Virus record (IMG/VR): IMGVR_UViG_3300037808_000540
Span: 1 to 22,147 of that record
Origin: a virus
Strand: one strand, 5' to 3'
Length of the DNA stretch: 22,147 nucleotides
Both the position numbers and the translations under genes were made by a program. Positions within the stretch are counted from its first letter, which is position 1, and every line of letters begins with the position of its first letter. The notes beneath the pieces were generated by a model that saw only the letters and a list, made by a program, of their open reading frames with translations, had not been told where the DNA came from and ran no database searches. Positions 13,373 through 20,118 of this stretch are shown piece by piece.

Positions 13373-14579
13373 CCATATCACCTTCCATAGGAGAGCTACC
13401 CACTTCATAAGAACGTGTAATAGCTGTTTTAAATTCATCACTCAACAATAATGGATCCCAAAACTCAGCACACGATGAATCTCCCGCTCTCCAGTTCTTA
13501 TCACCCTCAATCATGGGTCTAGTATACCATCCATTCTTAGGTGAGGTAACATACTCCAACTGTCTAGCAATCTCAAGCAATCCTGAATACTTATCAATAC
13601 CACCTTCCCATGATACTGTTATAGGTAACTTAGACTTCTCCCTAACATATCGACTTTTCTCAATGTTCATGATAAAATCATAACCCTTAACCTCAGTACC
13701 CTTCTTATTCTGACGTCTTCCCATGATGAAGATTGTGTCAGCTGAGAGGTACACACCCTGCCCTCCTCCAACGATAGCTTTAGGATATAAACCAATCTCA
13801 TTATATACATGATTAACAGCAATCATAGGAATATCCTTCATTGTTAGATAAGGAGTAACCATACGGAATAACGATTTCAACATCTTAGCTCTTGACATAT
13901 CAGCAACTGATTTTCCATCAATAGCATCATCCATTTCCTTCTTACTGGATAGATTACCGATACTATCAATAAAGATTATAACCTTATCATCTTTGCTGAT
14001 AGCTTCTAACTGTTGCATGATATCAAACTTCAACTCCTCAATATTCTTGACTGGAAGATGTATAACTCTATCAACATCTACATCATTAGATGTGAAGTAA
14101 TTCTCAGGCATACCGAATTCTGAATCGTAAAATAAACATACAGCATCTTTATGCTTACCCATATAAGCAGAAACGAATTGTAAAGAAACTAAACTATTAT
14201 GATGAATTAATCCATGACTATCATCATTAGTATACCAATGTGGATCTGATATAGCTATATCATACACTTCTTGATCTTTCTTGAAATTGTCAACAGATGT
14301 GACTAGTAAATTTCCATGTAATGATTTTAATTGATCACCTGGGACTAAATCTTCTGTAACAACAGCATTACCGATTGAATTCATAAAAGCATGCCGATCA
14401 CCAACAGTCATCTTAATAGCACCATCTGAGATATCGATATCATATGTATCAGATTGTTTCTTATTGATACCTATAACCTTTGTAAATTCTCCGTTATGAT
14501 CCTTAACATGATATTCTATCATCTGATCTTTTTCAATCAACTCATACAACTCTTTATACGTTAATTTTAACCGCTTCAT
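13365..14579 (-). CDS. uvsX: Recombinase UvsX, C-terminal part with long split-intein C-half
   Basis: 404 residues. Residues 1-128 are the intein C-part: MIEYHVKDHNGEFTKVIGI, YDIDISDGAIKMTVGDRHAF (block B), then VYDIAISDPHWYTNDDSHGL and IHHN with cyclising Asn128 (14198-14196). Ser129 starts the C-extein, which follows T4 UvsX closely: CLFYDSEFGMPENYF, VIIFIDSIGNLSSKKE (Walker B), SRAKMLKSLFRMVTPYL, AVNHVYNE, GGGQGVYLSADTIFIMGRRQ, KYSGLLEIA. UvsX is the RecA-like strand-exchange protein. Ligated to the 65-residue N-part, the product would be 341 residues. A strong promoter (14642-14614) and ribosome site (GGAGAAAGTGA-ATG) drive this half independently. Confidence 0.92.
   Translation of the reverse strand: MKRLKLTYKELYELIEKDQMIEYHVKDHNGEFTKVIGINKKQSDTYDIDISDGAIKMTVGDRHAFMNSIGNAVVTEDLVPGDQLKSLHGNLLVTSVDNFKKDQEVYDIAISDPHWYTNDDSHGLIHHNSLVSLQFVSAYMGKHKDAVCLFYDSEFGMPENYFTSNDVDVDRVIHLPVKNIEELKFDIMQQLEAISKDDKVIIFIDSIGNLSSKKEMDDAIDGKSVADMSRAKMLKSLFRMVTPYLTMKDIPMIAVNHVYNEIGLYPKAIVGGGQGVYLSADTIFIMGRRQNKKGTEVKGYDFIMNIEKSRYVREKSKLPITVSWEGGIDKYSGLLEIARQLEYVTSPKNGWYTRPMIEGDKNWRAGDSSCAEFWDPLLLSDEFKTAITRSYEVGSSPMEGDMDE
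14196..14579 (-). other. UvsX split intein, C-terminal half (128 residues)
   Basis: Contains nearly the whole intein fold, including the block B His (GDRHAF) that normally lies in the N-half, and ends HHN before Ser+1. This is the atypical split layout with the break very close to the N-terminus. Confidence 0.85.
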
Positions 14580-14613
14580 TCACTTTCTCCATAATATCAT
14601 TAACATTAATATA

Positions 14614-14642
14614 ATTATACAACATTAAACGATAAATGTCAA
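14614..14642 (-). promoter_or_regulatory. Sigma70-type promoter of the uvsX C-part
   Basis: TTGACA (14642-14637), 17-base spacer, TATAAT (14619-14614): both hexamers perfect. The spacer begins TTTATCGTTT, shared with the promoters of uvsX-N and gene 43. It is only 6 bases from the divergent late octamer of the GIY-YIG gene. Confidence 0.8.
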
Positions 14643-14648
14643 CATAAA

Positions 14649-14656
14649 GATAAATA
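14649..14656 (+). promoter_or_regulatory. Late promoter octamer of the second GIY-YIG gene
   Basis: GATAAATA on the plus strand, back to back with the early uvsX-C promoter. The expected start is near 14662, at the foot of the leader hairpin. Confidence 0.6.
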
Positions 14657-14660
14657 AAAA

Positions 14661-14716
14661 GGATTAATGATTCGAACATTAATCCCTTTCTAACACAACA
14701 ATAAGGACGTATTGCA
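14661..14716 (+). promoter_or_regulatory. Leader of second GIY-YIG gene: perfect hairpin plus ribosome-site hairpin
   Basis: GGATTAATG (14661-14669), 7-base loop, CATTAATCC (14677-14685): perfect 9-bp stem. On the minus strand it is followed by TTTTTATTT, an intrinsic-terminator layout that would stop antisense transcripts from the uvsX-N side. Then CAATA-aggacg-TATTG (5 bp) holds the AGGA ribosome site in its loop before ATG 14717. Confidence 0.6.
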
Positions 14717-15601
14717 ATGTATACATCTATTTATAGCGGCCCTAACTTTTATGTTTACTTAATCACTGACCTCAATCCTATAGGAACAGAGAAGTATTAT
14801 ATTGGTTCCTCTTATCGTAAAGAATTACAAGAAAATAACATTAATCCTGAAGAGGATACTTATTACGGATCATCCTCTGTTGAGCATTTTAAGATCCTTC
14901 AAAAAACCCAATCATCTCAATTAGAACGTGTAATAATTGAAACATTTGATAACATCAAAGAATGTTTAGATTATGAGGAGAATTTACAACGAGAACACAA
15001 AGCAGCTATTAATCCTTTATTCTACAACAAAGGATATGCTAATAAAGGATTTGCCCCATCATTTAATTCAAACGCTAAACACATTGAAACTATTACTGAT
15101 CCTGAATGGAAAGCAACTACAGGAAAAAAACAATCAGCTAAAAGATTAGAAACTATTACTGATCCTGAATGGAAAGCAACTACAGGAAAAAAACAATCAG
15201 CTAAAATGATAAACACCAGAAACGATCCTGAGTGGAAAGCAACTACAGGAAAGGATAGTACCGCTAAACACATTGAAACTATTACTGATCCTGAATGGAA
15301 AGCGACTATCGGGAAGGATAAGATACGAAAACATGTAGAGACAAGACACGGTTACAAATTTTACGGGTTCAAGGGAGTTGGAGAATTCCACTCAGCTCAA
15401 GCTCTAGTAAACGCTATTAAAGAGATACACACTTACAGTGTACTAGCGAGAACTATCCGAAGATTGTGTAAACAAGATTTTAATGCTGTAATCAGTAAAG
15501 GCAGCATCAATCGAAGTTTATTCCTTCAAAACCTCCCCAATAATCCTATAAATAAGACTTGGAAAAGTTTAGGATTTTATTATTATGAAATAGCTAATTA
15601 A
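14717..15601 (+). CDS. GIY-YIG homing-endonuclease-like protein between the two uvsX halves
   Basis: 294 residues. The GIY-YIG domain (residues 10-105) is nearly identical to its paralogues: FYVYLITD, KYYIGSS (26-32), R34, DTYYGSS, DYEENLQRE, NPLFYN. Residues 120-203 are four 21-residue repeats of the type ITDPEWKATTGKxxxAK. The C-terminal part has YGFKGVGEFHSAQALVNAIK, an RTIRRLCKQDFNAVI helix-turn-helix-like stretch and the shared tail TWKSLGFYYYE. The gene runs opposite to uvsX, and its stop lies 5 bases from the stop of the N-part. This is the position of homing genes in fractured split-intein genes, so the likely target is an intein-free uvsX. Cleavage site not determined. Confidence 0.82.
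   Translation: MYTSIYSGPNFYVYLITDLNPIGTEKYYIGSSYRKELQENNINPEEDTYYGSSSVEHFKILQKTQSSQLERVIIETFDNIKECLDYEENLQREHKAAINPLFYNKGYANKGFAPSFNSNAKHIETITDPEWKATTGKKQSAKRLETITDPEWKATTGKKQSAKMINTRNDPEWKATTGKDSTAKHIETITDPEWKATIGKDKIRKHVETRHGYKFYGFKGVGEFHSAQALVNAIKEIHTYSVLARTIRRLCKQDFNAVISKGSINRSLFLQNLPNNPINKTWKSLGFYYYEIAN
15074..15325 (+). repeat. Four tandem 63-bp units coding 21-residue modules
   Basis: Units start A-K-x-x-x-T and contain DPEWKAT[TI]GK. The first two units are almost identical in DNA. This module type also appears once in the first GIY-YIG protein and, degenerate, in the third. Confidence 0.85.
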
Positions 15602-15606
15602 TTAAT

Positions 15607-15846
15607 CTAATCAGCAACGTAAACAACAATAGGTGTATCAGGTCCACAACATTTAAAATGTTTTGAAGGCCCACAGACTAAAGTCAATCCAGAAGTGAAA
15701 CCTTTATCCAATTGTCCTGAACACGCAATATTAAGAATAGGTAATTCAGTAACTGTATTATCTTTATCAGTGAAAAATTCAGAATTACTCAAAACCTCAA
15801 CATCTTCAATCGTACTAGCTTTTTTTAACTTATCTAACAAACTCAT
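15607..15846 (-). CDS. uvsX: Recombinase UvsX, N-terminal part with ultrashort split-intein N-half
   Basis: 79 residues. Residues 1-65 match the start of T4 UvsX (LLDKLKKAST ... FFTDKDNTVTELPILNIACS ... GLTLVCGPSKHFK). They end inside Walker A, just before the Ser that binds nucleotide phosphate with the Lys. Residues 66-79 are CCGPDTPIVVYVAD, an intein block A (C-x-x-x-D-T-x-I) followed by a stop. The Ser and the rest of UvsX come from 13365-14579 after trans-splicing. AAGGAG precedes ATG, and a sigma70 promoter lies at 15905-15877. The gene looks truncated but is not a pseudogene, because the two junctions fit exactly. Confidence 0.9.
   Translation of the reverse strand: MSLLDKLKKASTIEDVEVLSNSEFFTDKDNTVTELPILNIACSGQLDKGFTSGLTLVCGPSKHFKCCGPDTPIVVYVAD
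15610..15651 (-). other. UvsX split intein, N-terminal half (14 residues)
   Basis: Cys66 to Asp79. It contains only the first beta-strand region of an intein (block A) and is among the shortest natural N-inteins I am aware of. Confidence 0.85.
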
Positions 15847-15876
15847 TTATAATCTCCTTACATTGATACTATCATT

Positions 15877-15905
15877 ATTATACTATATAAAATGATAAAA
15901 GTCAA
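15877..15905 (-). promoter_or_regulatory. Sigma70-type promoter of the uvsX N-part
   Basis: TTGACT (15905-15900), 17-base spacer beginning TTTATCATTT, TATAAT (15882-15877). It gives a leader of about 25 bases that includes AAGGAG. Confidence 0.78.
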
Positions 15906-15918
15906 CAACTATTTAACG

Positions 15919-16197
15919 TTATTTTCTAATGAAGCGTTTATGGATATACATTGCTGATACAACTCCAAATGAACCTCCTAATCCGATATACGGAACTGCT
16001 TCCCATCCAATCTTAACCACATACAACAACATAGCAACTTCAGCTACAGATAATCCCCATGTAGTTAACACTGCCCAATAGTAATATGAGTGAATAACAT
16101 TTTGTTGTTGAAATCCTCTTAATAATACCATAATAAAAGAGGCTCCCAATAAGATTAAATTTTGTGTTTCCAATATTATATTACCCAAAAAAACCAC
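15919..16197 (-). CDS. Small membrane protein with about three transmembrane segments
   Basis: 92 residues with three hydrophobic stretches: about 8-27 (ILETQNLILLGASFIMVLL), 40-60 (YWAVLTTWGLSVAEVAMLLYV) and 67-84 (AVPYIGLGGSFGVVSAMYI), ending KRFIRK. The longest frame begins at GTG 16197 and overlaps the end of gene 43 by 17 bases. TTG codons at 16188 or about 16173 are alternatives and the true start is uncertain. It follows gene 43 and precedes uvsX. A membrane tether or holin-like role is possible, but I recognise no family. Confidence 0.6.
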   Translation of the reverse strand: MVFLGNIILETQNLILLGASFIMVLLRGFQQQNVIHSYYYWAVLTTWGLSVAEVAMLLYVVKIGWEAVPYIGLGGSFGVVSAMYIHKRFIRK

Positions 16198-18685
16198 TCA
16201 AATCAGCTTTTTTCTCATGATTCCAGTTTACTGCTTTTAACATTAACTGAAGAGGTTTGATAAACGATTTCTCAAATTGAACATCTCTATCAATCCATTT
16301 AGAATCAAATTTTGATGGAATGCCATCTTTAAAAGCAATTACATTAGAATGATACGGATTCGGAGTTTTCAGAAATACATATATCATCTTATCTCCATCT
16401 CCTATTTCTGTTAACGCTTCACCTTCTATCAACAATCTATTATGTATGATAGCAGCTCTACTATTAATCGGAGTTCCTTTAATCAACCCACCATCTAGAT
16501 CAATATACTTATCAACATAAGACACTGATTTAGGCATACCAATATCCTCAATCGTATAATCCTTATAATCATCTCGAATTTTATCTATATATGAGATGAG
16601 AGTATTGTTATCAGAATCCATCATCATCTCTAAAGCACCTTTAAGTTTATCACGAAGGATAGATGGAGTACTTGATTTAATGATATCGAGACCCATAATC
16701 TTTAGCTTGGGAGTGTCTAATCTAACCCCTTCATTATCATGTACTCTAACAGCATACCTCTTCTTTGATACCCAAATTCCTTGTGTTCCAATAATCTCTC
16801 TATCAGCTGCGATACATCTATCAGCTACATTAAGATAATCCATCAACTCATCATACACTTCATTGAGCTTAGGTTCCATTTTGTCGGAGCTAAATCTAGC
16901 AAGAGCTTCAACTCTCTGATCAAGTGATTCATTAGGAAGCATCTTATTAACCAAAGGAGTGACATCAAAATAATTGGAATCAGTGTCAATGTAATAACAA
17001 TACTTTTTCTTAGATGGTACTATACCTTGAAAGAATTGTTCCATTCCAACACTCATCCACTTAACAATCAACTGCCCTGTATGAGTAATCGATCTAGCTG
17101 CATCTAAATCAAAGTACCTGAAGTACACAGATCCAAATGAACCAAAAATAGAGTTTAACGTAATCTTCCTTGTCATCTGAGCATTATCATATAAGACAAC
17201 TTGTTTGGATGCAGCAGAGTAATCCTTTCCCTCAGATTTTAACTTCTCCACCTCTCGTTGTGCTTCAAACATCTTCCCTTTATTCCATTTCCGTTCTTTA
17301 AATAACCCTTCAATGAGATGCGGAATCATACCTTGTTTAGATCTATCATACATTACCCCTGACGCACTAATAGTATAATCGATACCCCGAAGATCAATCT
17401 CTTTATTTAAAAGAGCGTCTATACTAATACCATCTCGATGCCCAATCTTCATTTCAGGACTAATATTTAACGCTCTAATGATACTCGGGTACAACGATGT
17501 TAAATCTGAACTGATTATCCAATCATGTCTTCCTATTACAGGATCTGATACATACCCTCCCATAAATGATGCATCTCCTTGAAATGGACTATTTCGGGGA
17601 ACGATTATATCATTAGCTAAACAGTAATTATATATCCATGCATCTATAGGAGTAACAGTTCCAAACACTTTATCAAACGGAACTTTAACCATATACGAGA
17701 AGTTGATACCAATATCCATAAGACCTAAAGCATCATCTAACCTCTTAACCAACTGAGTATCTTTCAAATTATATTCAAGAAACTTATGATAATCATTCTC
17801 ATACAACTGCATTAAATCTGCATGCTCATCATAAGAGATTTTATTATCCCCTAACTCAATATGAGCTATAGTATCTAATTTGTAATTCTCTCTAACGGTA
17901 AACGTAAACTTCTGATACAACTGGATATAATCAAAAGATGCAATACCCGTGAAATCAACAATCTCTTTATCCTTACCAAACTTATCCCTAATCATACGCT
18001 TCTTAACAATTCCCCACGGACTTAAACTATCAGCATACGCTTGCCCAAGTATTGATGTGATTCGATTGTAGATGTATGGATTATCAAATGTGTCAATATT
18101 CCATCCAGATATTATATCAGGATCAATGGATCTCCAAAGCTCAATGAAATTCTCAAGAAGAGCGGTTTCAGTATCAAACGCCCTATACTCACACTCATCC
18201 GACTCCCATGTATCTGGTCCTAAACCTAATACCCAATATTTGTCTTCCAATGATGAATATACTGATACAGCATTGATTCTATGTGCTGCCAAATCCGGAA
18301 AAGGGAACCCATTTCCTGCTACAAACTCAGTCTCAATATCATAGATGAGGATACTAATACCATCAGGTCTCTGAAGATCTCTATCACGATACACATCACC
18401 CAGATACGCTAGAACATGATTATCCATTCCCCCAACTTCAATCCCATCTACATCTTTATATTGATTAATGAATTGAGATGCTTCCCACATATTATCAAAC
18501 TTATGGGGTTGCATAGAATTTCCGTGCAGATCCTTGTGTTTATATTCATCTTTAGATTTAGTGAAGAGTGTAGGTTTATAGGTGACCTTCTCGTTGTGTT
18601 TATTACCGTTCTCATCAACGAAACGGTGAAGAATTTTGTTACCTTGCTTGGCAACAGATACATACGTGTTTTTATTTTTAATCAT
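16181..18685 (-). CDS. 43: DNA polymerase gp43 (family B)
   Basis: 834 residues from ATG 18685 (MIKNKNTYVSVAKQGNKILH); the longer frame starts with TTG and crosses the promoter. The 3'-5' exonuclease has YDIETE (D116, E118), GWNIDTFDNPYI (D201) and YNLKD (Y305, D309). The polymerase has DLTSLYPSII (D394), KITLNSIFGSFG (motif B, about 507-518), YIDTDS (D567, D569) and KKRYAV. The C-terminus KADLSGFFG corresponds to the T4 sliding-clamp-binding tail. It is the replicative polymerase, working with the gp44/62 loader. No intein interrupts it. The promoter places +1 on the A of ATG, so the message may be leaderless. Length is a little below T4 (898). Confidence 0.95.
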   Translation of the reverse strand: MIKNKNTYVSVAKQGNKILHRFVDENGNKHNEKVTYKPTLFTKSKDEYKHKDLHGNSMQPHKFDNMWEASQFINQYKDVDGIEVGGMDNHVLAYLGDVYRDRDLQRPDGISILIYDIETEFVAGNGFPFPDLAAHRINAVSVYSSLEDKYWVLGLGPDTWESDECEYRAFDTETALLENFIELWRSIDPDIISGWNIDTFDNPYIYNRITSILGQAYADSLSPWGIVKKRMIRDKFGKDKEIVDFTGIASFDYIQLYQKFTFTVRENYKLDTIAHIELGDNKISYDEHADLMQLYENDYHKFLEYNLKDTQLVKRLDDALGLMDIGINFSYMVKVPFDKVFGTVTPIDAWIYNYCLANDIIVPRNSPFQGDASFMGGYVSDPVIGRHDWIISSDLTSLYPSIIRALNISPEMKIGHRDGISIDALLNKEIDLRGIDYTISASGVMYDRSKQGMIPHLIEGLFKERKWNKGKMFEAQREVEKLKSEGKDYSAASKQVVLYDNAQMTRKITLNSIFGSFGSVYFRYFDLDAARSITHTGQLIVKWMSVGMEQFFQGIVPSKKKYCYYIDTDSNYFDVTPLVNKMLPNESLDQRVEALARFSSDKMEPKLNEVYDELMDYLNVADRCIAADREIIGTQGIWVSKKRYAVRVHDNEGVRLDTPKLKIMGLDIIKSSTPSILRDKLKGALEMMMDSDNNTLISYIDKIRDDYKDYTIEDIGMPKSVSYVDKYIDLDGGLIKGTPINSRAAIIHNRLLIEGEALTEIGDGDKMIYVFLKTPNPYHSNVIAFKDGIPSKFDSKWIDRDVQFEKSFIKPLQLMLKAVNWNHEKKADLSGFFG

Positions 18686-18691
18686 AACACA

Positions 18692-18720
18692 ATTATACCA
18701 CACAAAACGATAATTGTGAA
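18692..18720 (-). promoter_or_regulatory. Sigma70-type promoter of gene 43, predicted leaderless start
   Basis: TTCACA (18720-18715), 17-base spacer containing TTATCGTTTT, TATAAT (18697-18692), then six bases and the ATG at 18685. The expected +1 falls on the start codon; no Shine-Dalgarno fits. Confidence 0.75.
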
Positions 18721-18737
18721 CGAGAGATTCTTTAAAC

Positions 18738-18745
18738 GATAAATA
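18738..18745 (+). promoter_or_regulatory. Late promoter octamer of the third GIY-YIG gene
   Basis: GATAAATA on the plus strand, divergent from the gene 43 promoter and 18 bases away from it. The leader hairpin starts 19 bases downstream. Confidence 0.6.
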
Positions 18746-18763
18746 ATCATAGATACACAAAAA

Positions 18764-18819
18764 GGATTAATGTTCTTAGCATCAATCCCTTTCTAACACA
18801 ACAATACTGGAGTATTATC
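18764..18819 (+). promoter_or_regulatory. Leader of third GIY-YIG gene: hairpin plus ribosome-site hairpin
   Basis: GGATTAATG (18764-18772), 7-base loop, CATCAATCC (18780-18788). There is one A.C mismatch on the plus strand, which is a G.U pair on the minus-strand RNA, where TTTTTG follows. Then AATAC-tgga-GTATT presents GGAG in the loop and at the base of the stem before ATG 18820. Confidence 0.55.
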
Positions 18820-20118
18820 ATGTATACATCTATTTATAGCGGCCCCAACTTTTACGTTTATCTTATTACTGATCTCAATCCTATAGGAACAGAGAAGTAT
18901 TATATTGGTTCCTCAACACGTAAAGAACTCATTGAGAAAAATATTAATCCTGAAGAGGATACTTACTTTGGATCTTCTACCGTTGAGCATTTCAAGATCC
19001 TTCAAAAAAATCAATCCCCTCAATTAGAACGCATTATCGTTAAAACATTTTCGTTTAAGAAAGATTGTTTAGATTACGAGGAGAAGTTACAAAGAGAATA
19101 TGAGGCAGCTTCAAATCCTTTATTCTATAATCTATCGTATGCTAACTCGTTTATGAATTCAGTAGAAAGTATTAATAAGGGACTCGAAACTAAAAGAAAT
19201 AATATTGATGATAATGGGTTAAATGAATTTAACAGAACTAGCTTGAAGATATCCAAACACCATGAAGATGTAAATTGGGTTAATGATGTGTGGAAACCAG
19301 CATGCATCCAGATAGGTAAGAGTAACAGCAAGTATCACAATAACCCTGATTGGAAATCTACAGTGTGGGTAGCAGCTGTAGATAAAATTAAATCACATTA
19401 CAACGATCCTGATTGGATTGATAATGTTAAAATACCATCAACTAAACGGATGATTGAGTCTAAACTAAACAACATAGACGAAGATGGTTTGAATACATTT
19501 CAGAGGGTTGGTATTAAAGCATCTAATACGAAACTAAATGATATAGACGAAAATGGTTTGAATACGTTTCAGAGAGTTGGTGTTAAAATGCTTAATACTA
19601 AATTGAATGATATAGACGAAAATGGTTTGAATGCTTGTATCCGAAACACAAGAAAAGGAAATGAGACTAAATTAAATGATGTAGATGTAAATGGTTTGAA
19701 TACGTTTCAGAGAGTTGGTATCAAAACCCTCAACACTAGATTAGATGATATAGATGAAAATGGTTTAAATTCGTTTAAGAGAGCTGGTATTAAAATGCTT
19801 AGCACAAAATTAAACGATGTGGATGATACTGGTTTAAATTCATTTGAGAGAGCTCATAAAAAATCAACCAAAACTAAAGGATTTAGATATAGTAACATAT
19901 GTCATATTGAGTTAGGGTGTTTCAGAACTGGAGTATTAATGGCTGATCAATTACCACACTTATCACCATCTGTGATCATAAGATTAGCACGGACAAATTT
20001 CAACCAAGTGATAACCAAATTATCTTATCTTCGTAACAACTACCTTCAATATTTAGGAACAGAGGATGATATTGTTGGTTTGACGTGGAAAGATCTAGGG
20101 TTCTATCTAGACAGTTAA
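18820..20118 (+). CDS. GIY-YIG homing-endonuclease-like protein with mixed repeat modules
   Basis: 432 residues. GIY-YIG domain at 10-105 as in the paralogues (FYVYLITD, KYYIGSS, R34, DTYFGSS, DYEEKLQRE, NPLFYN). The middle is mixed: one 23-residue unit of GLN type (124-146), a stretch of degenerate DPxW-type units (about 147-213: NWVNDVW, NNPDWKSTVW, NDPDWIDNV), then six GLN-type units (214-351). The C-terminus (ADQLPHLSPSVIIRLARTNF, then TWKDLGFY) is related to the others but lacks the YYYED ending. It lies between gene 43 and a small conserved gene, and its stop overlaps that gene's stop (GTTAAC). Probably a free-standing homing endonuclease. Confidence 0.8.
   Translation: MYTSIYSGPNFYVYLITDLNPIGTEKYYIGSSTRKELIEKNINPEEDTYFGSSTVEHFKILQKNQSPQLERIIVKTFSFKKDCLDYEEKLQREYEAASNPLFYNLSYANSFMNSVESINKGLETKRNNIDDNGLNEFNRTSLKISKHHEDVNWVNDVWKPACIQIGKSNSKYHNNPDWKSTVWVAAVDKIKSHYNDPDWIDNVKIPSTKRMIESKLNNIDEDGLNTFQRVGIKASNTKLNDIDENGLNTFQRVGVKMLNTKLNDIDENGLNACIRNTRKGNETKLNDVDVNGLNTFQRVGIKTLNTRLDDIDENGLNSFKRAGIKMLSTKLNDVDDTGLNSFERAHKKSTKTKGFRYSNICHIELGCFRTGVLMADQLPHLSPSVIIRLARTNFNQVITKLSYLRNNYLQYLGTEDDIVGLTWKDLGFYLDS
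19189..19872 (+). repeat. Mixed array of 69-bp GLN modules and degenerate DPxW modules
   Basis: One GLN unit (19189-19257), a DPxW block (19258-19458), then six GLN units (19459-19872) with patterns such as LNDIDENGLNTFQRVG. Confidence 0.8.

Noticed and set aside
15022-15391. Minus-strand ORFs opposite the second GIY-YIG gene's repeats
   Set aside because: They are antisense shadows of the repeat array, repetitive only because the sense strand is; no ribosome sites.
15607-15846. Truncated uvsX as a pseudogene
   Set aside because: The truncation falls exactly at an intein block A, and the complementary half with a C-intein lies downstream with its own promoter. A working split gene explains it better.
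16170-16200. Ribosomal frameshift at the T-run (TTTTTTTGGG) ending gene 43, fusing it to the membrane protein
   Set aside because: A +1 shift would join the frames, but the polymerase already ends with the expected clamp-binding tail and the overlap is small. Nothing else supports slippage.
18072-18742. Plus-strand ORFs inside gene 43
   Set aside because: They overlap conserved polymerase motifs on the minus strand and have no start signals.
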